Origin: Phycisphaerae bacterium
GTDB taxonomy: Bacteria; Planctomycetota; Phycisphaerae; Phycisphaerales; UBA1924
Length of the DNA: 64,000 bases
Reading direction: 5' to 3'
Assembly: GCA_016793805.1 (NCBI GenBank)
Contig: JAEUIZ010000056.1
Coordinates: 221,773 to 285,772, forward strand
The notes beneath the pieces are model-generated. The model made no database searches and had not been told where the DNA came from. It saw nothing but the letters and a program-made list of their open reading frames with translations. This document shows positions 48,369 through 56,333 of this stretch, piece after piece. Position 1 is the stretch's first letter, and every line of letters begins with the position of its first letter. Position numbers and translations under genes: made by a program.

Positions 48369-48374
48369 CCCCCC

Positions 48375-49982
48375 GTGCGGCGAGGGCTCGCCATCGAGGG
48401 TTCGGCGGTGGCCGTCGTCGTCGGCCTCGCGCTCGCACCGTCGCTGCTGGGGCTGCTCGCGCGGGCCGACGCGCCCCGCAGCGGGATTCCCGTCTCGCTC
48501 TCGGCCCGCGATCTGTGGACCACCGCCTGGGCCGTGGGCGCGATCGTCCTCGTCGCGACGCTCATCGGCTGGCCCGTGGGATGGCGCGCCAGCCGGCTCG
48601 CGCCCGGGCGCGGGCTGGTGCTGCTCCTGCCGCTGCTGCTTCCTTCCTATCTCGCGTATGCCGGATGGGGCACGCTGCGGGCCCCCGGAACCTGGCTGGG
48701 GGACCTCTTGCTGCGCGGGTTCGCGGGGGGCGGCGCACCCGTTTCGCCCATTGGCCCGAGCGGCGCTCCTGCCGTCACCGCCGCGACGAACGCACTCCCG
48801 ATCCTGGCGTCCCGGCTGACGGCGATCGTCGGGCTGGCGCTCTGGGGCTGGCCGATCGTGGCGGCGGTGGTGGGCGCGGGCGCGCGCGCGTTCCCGTCCG
48901 AGGCCCTCGACGCCCTCCGGGCCGACGGCGCGACCGCCCGCGCGCGCACGTTCGTGGTCATGTGTGCCACGTGGCACCTCGCGCTCCTGGGCGCGCTGCT
49001 CCTGGCGCTGGTCGTGGCGGGCTCGGCGGTCCCGCTCCACGTGGCCCAACTGGACACCCTGGCGATCCGGGCGTGGCGCTGGCTGGACGAGTTGCCGCCC
49101 GGGGAGCACTGGCGGGTGTGGTGGGCGTGCTGGCCGTTGTTGCTGGTGGCGGGCGTGGGCTCGGTGGGGGTGTGGCGCGCGGCGCGCGCGCGCGGCGGGT
49201 CGGACGGCGGGCACGCAGGAGGCGGCGGGTCGAGCGCTGGCTTGGGCGTGCTGGGGTGGTCAGCCTTGGGGGCGTCGGTGCTGGCGCCGGCGATGCTGGC
49301 GGCGTGGAGCCTGAAGTCGGCGTCGTCGCTGCGGCGGGTGTGGCTGGTGGCATGGGGGCCGGCATGGACGAGCGCGGCGGTGGCGGTGGGGGTGGGGGCG
49401 CTGGCCGCGGCGCTGGCGGCGCTGACCTGGCGCGCACTGGAGCGCGGCGGGCCCGGCGCGCGGGCGGCGCGGGTGGCGATGCTCGTGGCCGTTGCCGCGT
49501 CGCTGGTGCCGGGCGTGCTCATCGGGTCGAGCGCGGCCCGAGGGTGGTCGCTGGTCCCGGAGTGGCTGGCGGACTCGTGGCTTCCGGTGGTGCTGGCGCA
49601 CGCGGCGAGGTTCGGGGCGATCGGGGTCGTGGCGGGGTGGTGGCTGTGGGCGACCGAGCCCCGCGAGTTGCGCGACGTGCGCGCGCTGGAGGTCGGCGGG
49701 GGTTGGCGGGCGTGGTGGCTCGGCACGGGTCGATGGGGGGACATCCTCGCCGCGGGGATCGTCGTCGCGCTCCTGAGCCTGCACGAGATCGAGTCGGCGG
49801 TGATGCTCCGTCCGGCGTCGTCGAGCGGCGGGGGCCTGGCGTGGCTGATGCTCCAGTGGCTGCACTTTGCGCGGCTGGAGGACCTGTCGGCGGGGATGCT
49901 GTGGATGTTCGGCGTCGGGGTGGTGGGCGCGGCGGCGTCGGGGTGGCTGCTGGGCCGCAACCGCGGGGCCGCCATTCCCTAG
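48375..49982 (+). CDS. ABC transporter permease, iron/thiamine type (FbpB/ThiP-like)
   Basis: 535 residues from GTG 48375, with about 12 hydrophobic segments arranged as two permease halves. 'EALDALRADGATARARTFV' is the EAA coupling loop of the first half (about residues 177-195); the second half has a less conserved one ('LRDVRALEVGGGWRAW'). This layout is that of fused permeases for ferric iron or thiamine. No binding protein or dedicated ATPase is next to it, so the substrate is unknown. An ATG at 48285 would add 30 residues that look non-structural. Confidence 0.75.
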   Translation: MRRGLAIEGSAVAVVVGLALAPSLLGLLARADAPRSGIPVSLSARDLWTTAWAVGAIVLVATLIGWPVGWRASRLAPGRGLVLLLPLLLPSYLAYAGWGTLRAPGTWLGDLLLRGFAGGGAPVSPIGPSGAPAVTAATNALPILASRLTAIVGLALWGWPIVAAVVGAGARAFPSEALDALRADGATARARTFVVMCATWHLALLGALLLALVVAGSAVPLHVAQLDTLAIRAWRWLDELPPGEHWRVWWACWPLLLVAGVGSVGVWRAARARGGSDGGHAGGGGSSAGLGVLGWSALGASVLAPAMLAAWSLKSASSLRRVWLVAWGPAWTSAAVAVGVGALAAALAALTWRALERGGPGARAARVAMLVAVAASLVPGVLIGSSAARGWSLVPEWLADSWLPVVLAHAARFGAIGVVAGWWLWATEPRELRDVRALEVGGGWRAWWLGTGRWGDILAAGIVVALLSLHEIESAVMLRPASSSGGGLAWLMLQWLHFARLEDLSAGMLWMFGVGVVGAAASGWLLGRNRGAAIP

Positions 49983-50004
49983 AACACATCAGGCCGGGGG
50001 CGAG

Positions 50005-50010
50005 TAGTCT
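50005..50010 (+). promoter_or_regulatory. Putative -10 element of the NHL-VWA-MoxR operon
   Basis: TAGTCT, 10 nt before ATG 50021. A GAAGGA stretch lies between, so the start could be translated with or without a short leader. Confidence 0.4.
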
Positions 50011-50020
50011 GAAGGACGCG

Positions 50021-51154
50021 ATGGACCTTTCGCCCGCGGGCATCACCGAGTCAAGACCGAGCGCCGCGGCGAGGGCGGGGTGGCGTCGACGGATGTCGGT
50101 CGGGGCGGCGTTCGGCGTGCTGGCGGCGTCGCTGGCGGGCGGGTGCGGGGATCGCGCGGACGGGGCGTCGGGCGCGGGGCACGCGGGTGGAGCGTTGCGC
50201 ACGGTGCGGGTGTTCGGCGAGTTGGGTCGGAACCCGGGCCAGTTCAACTATCCGCGGTGCCTCGATGTCGAGCCGGGCGAGGGCGGGGCGGCGTGGGTGA
50301 TCGACAAGTCGGCGCGGGTGCAGCGGCTGGACGCGCGGACGGGCGCGGGGCTGGCGGAATGGAAGATGCCGGAGTCGGCGCTGGGCAAGCCGTGCGGGGT
50401 GACGGTGGGCCCCGGTCCGGCGGTGGCGGGGAGCGAGGACCTCGCGGTGTGGGTGGCGGATACGCACTGCAACCGGGTGATGGTGTACGCGGCGCCGCGG
50501 AGTTCCGGAGAGATGCCGCGGGTGATCGCGAGCGTGGGGACGTATGGGACGGGTCCGGGGCAGTTCATCTATCCGACGGACGTGGCGATCGTGCCGAGCG
50601 CGGACGGGAAGCGGGCGTCGCGGGTGTACGTGAGCGAGTATGGGGACAACGACCGGGTGAGCGTGTTTGATGGGGCGTTGCGGTACGAGTTCAGTTTCGG
50701 TCGGCTCGGGAGCGGGGACGGGGCGGACGGGCAGGTGGAGTTCAATCGCCCGCAATCGCTGGCGCTGGACGTGGCGCGGGGACGGCTGGTGGTGACGGAC
50801 GCGTGCAACCACCGGGTGGGGGTGTTTGATCTGGAGGGTCGGCTGAAGTGGTGGATCGGCTCGCCGGACCGGGCGGGGAGCGGGGCCGAGGAGATGCTGT
50901 ATCCATATGGAGTGGCGCTGCTGGCGGATGGGACGGTGCTGGTGGCGGAGTTCGGGAACCACCGGATCAATCACGTGGACGTGGAGGGGAAGCGGAGCCT
51001 GGGGACGTATGGGAGGCCGGGGCGCGGCCCGGGGGAGTTGACGAACCCGTGGGGCGTGGCGGTACGAGGCGGCGAGGTGTTCGTGCTGGACTCCGGCAAC
51101 GAGCGGGTGCTGGTGGTGCCGCTGTCGTCGGTGGGCGTCGGGGGTGGCGGATGA
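50021..51154 (+). CDS. NHL-repeat lipoprotein
   Basis: 377 residues. The N-terminus has a hydrophobic stretch ending in 'LAGGC' (about residue 42), a lipobox-like site. It is followed by about six NHL repeats forming a beta-propeller: 'RNPGQFNYPRCLDVEPG', 'GTGPGQFIYPTDVAIV', 'FNRPQSLALDVARG', 'MLYPYGVALLADGTV', 'GPGELTNPWGVAVRGGE'. NHL propellers bind proteins or ligands; some are lyases. The first gene of a long operon; its stop overlaps the VWA gene start by 4 nt. Confidence 0.85.
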   Translation: MDLSPAGITESRPSAAARAGWRRRMSVGAAFGVLAASLAGGCGDRADGASGAGHAGGALRTVRVFGELGRNPGQFNYPRCLDVEPGEGGAAWVIDKSARVQRLDARTGAGLAEWKMPESALGKPCGVTVGPGPAVAGSEDLAVWVADTHCNRVMVYAAPRSSGEMPRVIASVGTYGTGPGQFIYPTDVAIVPSADGKRASRVYVSEYGDNDRVSVFDGALRYEFSFGRLGSGDGADGQVEFNRPQSLALDVARGRLVVTDACNHRVGVFDLEGRLKWWIGSPDRAGSGAEEMLYPYGVALLADGTVLVAEFGNHRINHVDVEGKRSLGTYGRPGRGPGELTNPWGVAVRGGEVFVLDSGNERVLVVPLSSVGVGGGG

Positions 51155-54100
51155 CGGCTCCGTCGGCGGGCTTGGCGGCGGTGGTGGTGGGCCCGGTGCA
51201 GTTCGATCGCCCGGTGTGGCTGTGGCTGATCCCGATCTGCTGGGCGCTGACGGTGTGGATCGGTCGGCGGTCGCTGTCGGGGATGGGGACGTCGGGTCGG
51301 CGGGTGGCGCTGGTGATCCGGCTGGTGGTGATCCTGCTGCTGGCCGGGGCGATGGCCGAGCCGCAGTGGCGTCGCGAGTCGCGGGCGGTGGCGGTGACGG
51401 TGGTGCTGGACGCGAGCCGGTCGATCCAGCCCAAGGACCAGCGGCTGGCGGAGCGGTACGTGGAGGCGGCGCGGAAAGCGAACGAGGACAAGGACGACGA
51501 GTTGGGCGTGGTGACGGTCGGCGCGGACGCGTACGTGCAGAGCCTCCCGAATCGGTTGAACCAGCGCGTGGAGCGGCAGTTTGTGGGATCGGACCAGGGG
51601 ACGAACCTGGCGGGGGGCGTTCGGCTGGCGATGGCGGTGCGGAAGCCGACGGCCGCGAACCGGCTGGTGATGATCACGGACGGGAACGAGACGGCGGGGA
51701 GCCTGCTGTCGGCGGCGGAGGCGGCCAAGGCCGCGGGGATCCCGATTGACGTGCTCCCGGTGCGGTACAGCCTGTCGGGCGAGGTGATCGTGGACCAACT
51801 CGTGGCGCCGACGACGGCGCGGATGGGCGAGAACGTCAGTTTGAAGGTGGTGATCGAGGCGACGCGGGCGGCGAAGGGTCGCCTGAGCGTGCTAGTCAAC
51901 GATGAGCCGGTGGACCTCGACCCGACCTCGCCCAGCCTGAGCGCGGGGGTGGAACTGTCGAAGGGGAGCAACGTGATCCCGGTGCCGATCACGGTGTCGC
52001 GGGCGGGTCCGCAGAAGTTCCGGGCCGTGTTTGAGCCCGAGGGAGGCGGGGACACGATCGCGGAGAACAACGAGGCGCTGGCGGTCACGTTTGTGTCGAG
52101 CCAGGGACGGGTGCTGATCGTGACGGAGCAGAGCGAGGCGGTCGAGGCGCTCGTGCGGGCACTGACAGAGGCGAAGATCGCGACCGAGGTGATCGCGGCG
52201 GACCAGGCGCCCAAGTCGCTGACGGAACTGAACGGGTACGACGCGATCGTGCTGGCGAACGAGCCGGCGTTCAACTTCACGCAGCAGCAGATGGAGGACC
52301 TCAAGCAGTACGTGCACGAGACGGGTGGCGGGCTGGTGATGGTGGGCGGGCCGGAGAGTTTCGGTGCGGGCGGGTGGATCGGCTCGCCGCTGGAGGACGC
52401 GCTCCCGGTGAAACTGGACCCGCCGCAGAAGCGGCAGATCCCCCGCGGGGCGCTGGTGCTGGTGATGCACTCGATCGAGATGCCGGACGGGGTGTCGTAC
52501 GGGAAGAAGACGGCGCAGGCGGCGGTGGACGCGCTGTCGAGGCTCGACCTGGCGGGGATCATCGAGTTCACGGGTGGGTCGCAATCGACGTGGGTGCATC
52601 CGCTGGCGGAGGTGGGGGACGGGTCGGCGATCCGGCGGTCGATCGGGAAACTCGTGTTCGGGGACATGCCGGACTATGCGCCGCACCTGACGGCGGCGCT
52701 GGCGGGGCTGGAGCAGGTGGAGGCCGGGGCGAAGCATGTGATCATGATCACGGACGGGGACGCGGGGATGCCGAGCCAGGGGCTGTTGCAGCGGTACAAG
52801 AAGGCGAAGGTGACGATCTCGACGGTTGGGGTGTATCCGCACAACGCGTCGGACCTGACGAAACTGCAGAACATCGCGCAGGCGACCGGGGGGCGCGCGT
52901 ACCAGGTGACGACGCAGGCGGGGCTCGGGAACATCGTGCAGATCTTCATCAAGGAAGCGCAGACGGTGAAGCGGTCGCTGATCTGGGAGGGCGAGCCGTT
53001 CGTCCCGGCGTTCACGGGTGGGATCAGCGAGACGATGCGCGGGCTGTCGGCCTTTCCGCCGCTGCAGGGGTACGTGGTGACCGGGGAGCGCGAGGGGCTG
53101 GCGATGGTGACGCTCCGCGGGAAAGAGAGCGATCCGATCTCGGCGCAGTGGCAGTATGGGCTCGGGCGCGTGATGGCGTTCACGTCGGACGCGAGCACGA
53201 AGTGGCAGCCGGCGTGGGTGGCGTGGGAGGGGTACCGGGCGTTCTGGGAGCAGCACCTGCGCTGGATCATGAGGCCGAGCGGGTCGGCGAACCTGCGGGT
53301 CACGACGGAGAAGGTGGGCGACGAGACGCGGGTGATGGTGGACGCGCTGGACCCCAGCGGAGAGCGGCTGAACTTCGCTCGGTTCCGCGGGCGCGTGGCG
53401 ATGCCCGGGGGCGGGGGCCAGGACGTGGAGTTGCAGCAGGTGGGCCCGGGGCGATACGAGGGGCGGTTCTCGTCCAAGGACGCGGGGGCGTACGTGCTCT
53501 CGATGCGGTACGCGGCCCCGGGGGCGGGCGGGACGGTAATGGAGGGCTCGGTGCAGGCGGCGGTGAGCAAGCCGTTCGCCGACGAGTTCCGAGCGCTGAC
53601 CGACAACACCCCGCTCTTGACCCAGGTGGCGTCGATGACGGGCGGGAAGGTGCTGAGCGGGAATCCGGAGGCGGACGGGCTGTGGCGGCGCGAGGGCCTG
53701 ACGATGCCGGTGGCGACGCGCCCGATCTGGATCTTGCTGGCGCTGCTGGCGCTGGGGCTGTTCCTGGTGGACGTGGGGGTGAGGCGGGTGCGGATCGACG
53801 TGCCGCTGATCGCGGCCTCGGTGGCGAAACTGTTCCGCGCGAGCCGGGAGCGGGGCGCGCAGCAGATGGACACGCTGCGGCGGGCACGAGAGGCGGCCAA
53901 GGCGCAGATGGCGCGGCGGGCGGACGCCGGGACCATGCGCGAGGCGCAGGAGGACGCTCGGGCGGCGCTGGACGAGGCGTCTCGGGCGGCGGCGACGGCG
54001 AGCGCGGGGGTCAAGTTCGAGGCGCCCAAGGACCGGGCGGCCAAGGCCGGGCCCGTGCAGGTCGCGGGCGGCGCCGCGCCCAAGCCGACGGCGGAGCCGA

Positions 54101-54192
54101 AGGCGAAGCCCGCGGCGGCGCCGGAGCAGGCCGAGTCGCTGTCTCGGCTGATGAAGGCGAAGAAGCGGGCCCAGGACGAGATGAAGGAGTAG
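51151..54192 (+). CDS. Large membrane VWA protein with GATase1-like domain
   Basis: 1013 residues. Two N-terminal membrane segments (about 22-38, 52-70), a VWA domain with intact MIDAS 'VVLDASRSIQ' (about 83-92), a Ig-like region, a class I amidotransferase-like fold ('GYDAIVLANEPAFNFTQQQ', 'GGGLVMVGGPESFGAGGW', about 360-420), then a second VWA-like region ('HVIMITDGDAGMPSQG') whose MIDAS is degenerate. Another membrane segment (about 855-875) precedes an Ala/Lys-rich cytoplasmic coiled coil. Planctomycete proteins of this build accompany MoxR ATPases, as here. Confidence 0.85.
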   Translation: MTAPSAGLAAVVVGPVQFDRPVWLWLIPICWALTVWIGRRSLSGMGTSGRRVALVIRLVVILLLAGAMAEPQWRRESRAVAVTVVLDASRSIQPKDQRLAERYVEAARKANEDKDDELGVVTVGADAYVQSLPNRLNQRVERQFVGSDQGTNLAGGVRLAMAVRKPTAANRLVMITDGNETAGSLLSAAEAAKAAGIPIDVLPVRYSLSGEVIVDQLVAPTTARMGENVSLKVVIEATRAAKGRLSVLVNDEPVDLDPTSPSLSAGVELSKGSNVIPVPITVSRAGPQKFRAVFEPEGGGDTIAENNEALAVTFVSSQGRVLIVTEQSEAVEALVRALTEAKIATEVIAADQAPKSLTELNGYDAIVLANEPAFNFTQQQMEDLKQYVHETGGGLVMVGGPESFGAGGWIGSPLEDALPVKLDPPQKRQIPRGALVLVMHSIEMPDGVSYGKKTAQAAVDALSRLDLAGIIEFTGGSQSTWVHPLAEVGDGSAIRRSIGKLVFGDMPDYAPHLTAALAGLEQVEAGAKHVIMITDGDAGMPSQGLLQRYKKAKVTISTVGVYPHNASDLTKLQNIAQATGGRAYQVTTQAGLGNIVQIFIKEAQTVKRSLIWEGEPFVPAFTGGISETMRGLSAFPPLQGYVVTGEREGLAMVTLRGKESDPISAQWQYGLGRVMAFTSDASTKWQPAWVAWEGYRAFWEQHLRWIMRPSGSANLRVTTEKVGDETRVMVDALDPSGERLNFARFRGRVAMPGGGGQDVELQQVGPGRYEGRFSSKDAGAYVLSMRYAAPGAGGTVMEGSVQAAVSKPFADEFRALTDNTPLLTQVASMTGGKVLSGNPEADGLWRREGLTMPVATRPIWILLALLALGLFLVDVGVRRVRIDVPLIAASVAKLFRASRERGAQQMDTLRRAREAAKAQMARRADAGTMREAQEDARAALDEASRAAATASAGVKFEAPKDRAAKAGPVQVAGGAAPKPTAEPKAKPAAAPEQAESLSRLMKAKKRAQDEMKE

Positions 54193-54261
54193 CGGAGCGC
54201 ACGAAGGCAGAGAGGACACGAAGGCAGCGAGGGAAGGCAGAGGAACGCAAGGAGTCCGACG
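54193..54261 (+). promoter_or_regulatory. Purine-rich leader with three AAGGCAG copies before moxR
   Basis: AAGGCAG at 54204-54210, 54221-54227 and 54234-54240 in an almost pyrimidine-free 60-nt stretch that ends with AAGGAG before ATG 54262. This could reinforce ribosome loading inside the operon. Confidence 0.5.
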
Positions 54262-55308
54262 ATGACGACCGAATCGAACACACCCGCCGAGGTCCGCGCC
54301 AAGTGCGAGGCCTTCCGCGACACGTTCACGAGACTGCTCGACGAGATCGGGAAGGTGGTGGTGGGGCATCGGCCGGTGGTGGAGGGGGTGCTGACGTGCC
54401 TGTTTGCCGGGGGCAACGTGCTGCTGGAGGGCGTGCCGGGGCTGGGCAAGACGCTGCTGGTGCGGACGCTGAGCCAGTGCCTGTCGCTGCCGTTCAACCG
54501 GATCCAGTTCACGCCGGACCTGATGCCGGCGGACGTGATCGGGACGAACATCGTGACAGAGGATCCGCAGACGGGGCGACGGGCGTTCCAGTTCCAGCGC
54601 GGGCCGATCTTCGCGCAGGTGGTGCTGGCGGACGAGATCAACCGGGCCACGCCCAAGACGCAGTCGGCGCTGCTGGAGGCGATGCAGGAGCACGCGGTGA
54701 CGAGCGGGGGGACGACGTACCGGCTGGCCGAGCCGTTCATCGTGCTGGCGACGCAGAACCCGATCGAGCAGGAGGGGACGTACCCGCTGCCCGAGGCGCA
54801 GTTGGACCGGTTCATGTTCAAGATCGTCGTGGGCTACTCGCAACTGGACGACCTGATGACGATCCTGGACCGGACGACGGGCGCCAAGACGCCCGAGGCG
54901 ACGAAGATCCTCGACGGCCCGGCGATCCTCGCGGCGCAGCAACTCGTGCGCGGGGTCGTCGTGGCGCCGCACGTGAAGGAATACGTCTCGCGGCTGGTGC
55001 TGGCGACGCACCCGGAGGGGCAGTTCGCGGCGGGCGGCGCGGGCGGGCCGACGAACAAGTACGTGCGGTGCGGGGCCTCGCCGCGGGCGGCGCAGGCGCT
55101 GCTGCTGGGGGCCAAGGTCAAGGCGATGACGGACGGGCGGTACCACGTCAGCAACAAGGACGTGCGCGAGGTGGCGCTGGTGTCGCTGCGGCACCGGCTG
55201 ATCCTGAACTTCGAGGCCGAGGCGGATCGGGTGGACCCGGACGCCATCGTTCGGCAGATCCTGGAGATGACCCCGACGGAGCCGGTGAGGGAGCGGGCGG
55301 GGGTGTAG
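54262..55308 (+). CDS. MoxR-family AAA+ ATPase
   Basis: 348 residues. Walker A 'LEGVPGLGKTLLVRTL' (about 55-70), 'RIQFTPDLMPADVIG', Walker B 'VVLADEINRATPKTQS' (about 113-128), sensor 'ATQNPIEQEGTYPLPEAQLD' and lid region. MoxR proteins act as chaperone-like ATPases that activate VWA-domain partners. Here it is flanked by two such partners and a DUF58 gene, the standard MoxR module. A short glycine stretch ('GGAGGPTNKY') precedes the arginine-finger region. Strong ribosome site. Confidence 0.95.
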   Translation: MTTESNTPAEVRAKCEAFRDTFTRLLDEIGKVVVGHRPVVEGVLTCLFAGGNVLLEGVPGLGKTLLVRTLSQCLSLPFNRIQFTPDLMPADVIGTNIVTEDPQTGRRAFQFQRGPIFAQVVLADEINRATPKTQSALLEAMQEHAVTSGGTTYRLAEPFIVLATQNPIEQEGTYPLPEAQLDRFMFKIVVGYSQLDDLMTILDRTTGAKTPEATKILDGPAILAAQQLVRGVVVAPHVKEYVSRLVLATHPEGQFAAGGAGGPTNKYVRCGASPRAAQALLLGAKVKAMTDGRYHVSNKDVREVALVSLRHRLILNFEAEADRVDPDAIVRQILEMTPTEPVRERAGV

Positions 55309-55322
55309 CGAGGGGCGTCTTC

Positions 55323-56333
55323 ATGATCCGAACACCCAACCTCACCCGGCCCAAGTCCCTCGAGGACCTCCTCGACCCGCCACTGATCGCGAAGATCGCG
55401 CGGCTTGACTACACGTCGAAGAAGATCTTTGCCGGCAAACTCAAGGGCGAGCGCCGGTCGAAGAAGCGCGGCGAGTCGGTCGAGTTCGCCGACCATCGTC
55501 CCTACGTCGAGGGCGACGACCTTCGGCACATCGACTGGAACATCTTCGGGCGGCTCGATCGCCTGTTCCTCAAACTATTCCTCGAAGAAGAGGACCTGGC
55601 GCTGCACGTCGTGATGGACTGCTCGGCCTCGGCCGACTGCGGGCAGCCCAACAAGTTCCGCTTCATGCAGCGGCTCGCGATGGCGCTGGGGTACATCGGG
55701 CTGGTGAACCTCAACCGGGTGACGGTGAGCGCGATGGGCGGCGCGATCGGGAGCGACGAGGCGGCGGGAGCGCGCGGCGGCGCGGGCGAGGCCGGGCTCG
55801 GATCCGACGCCACCTCGCCGGGTCGATCGCTCACGCCGTCGGTGCTTGCGGCGGTGCGCGACCTTCGCGGTCGGCGTCGGACGCACGATCTGGCGCGGTT
55901 CCTGTGCTCGCTGCGGCCGGCGGCGGCGGTGCCGTTCACGGAATGCTGCCGGCGGGTGGCGCTGGCGCGTCGGGGCAAGGGCGTGATGGTGGTGATGTCG
56001 GATTTCTTCATCAAGGAGGGGTACGAGACGGGGCTCCGGCTGCTGGTGGGACGGGGGTACGACCTGTTCCTGATCCAGGTGCTCTCGCCGCAGGAGTTGG
56101 AGCCGGACATCGCGGGCGACCTTCGGCTGAGGGACATCGAGGACGGGGACCAGGCCGAGGTGACGATCTCGGCCCCGCTGCTGAAGCGGTACAAAGCGAA
56201 CCTCGCGGCGTACTGCGAGCAGTTGCGGGAGTTCTGCGCGCGGCGCGAGATCGGGCTCCTCACGGTGCGGAGCGACATGGCGATCGACGTGCTGATCCTC
56301 GACTACCTGAGGAAGAGGGGGATCCTGCGATGA
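55323..56333 (+). CDS. DUF58-domain protein
   Basis: 336 residues. 'ADHRPYVEGDDLRHIDWNIF' (about 57-76) is the signature of DUF58. The C-terminal part has a degenerate VWA-like fold ('HVVMDCSASADCG' with the DxSxS pattern, 'VMVVMSDFF'). The family co-occurs with MoxR and is thought to be its substrate adaptor or target. It lies 14 nt after moxR and overlaps the next VWA gene by 4 nt. A low-complexity linker (about 140-165) is unusual. Confidence 0.92.
   Translation: MIRTPNLTRPKSLEDLLDPPLIAKIARLDYTSKKIFAGKLKGERRSKKRGESVEFADHRPYVEGDDLRHIDWNIFGRLDRLFLKLFLEEEDLALHVVMDCSASADCGQPNKFRFMQRLAMALGYIGLVNLNRVTVSAMGGAIGSDEAAGARGGAGEAGLGSDATSPGRSLTPSVLAAVRDLRGRRRTHDLARFLCSLRPAAAVPFTECCRRVALARRGKGVMVVMSDFFIKEGYETGLRLLVGRGYDLFLIQVLSPQELEPDIAGDLRLRDIEDGDQAEVTISAPLLKRYKANLAAYCEQLREFCARREIGLLTVRSDMAIDVLILDYLRKRGILR

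Noticed and set aside
48285..48374. Upstream ATG for the ABC permease
   Set aside because: The extra 30 residues are not membrane- or signal-like, and the TACCCT box lies within this stretch 6 nt before GTG 48375.
51892..55194. A minus-strand open frame of 1100 codons rich in Arg, Pro and His
   Set aside because: Antisense to the VWA and MoxR genes, which have clear domains and codon bias. The composition is that of a shadow frame.
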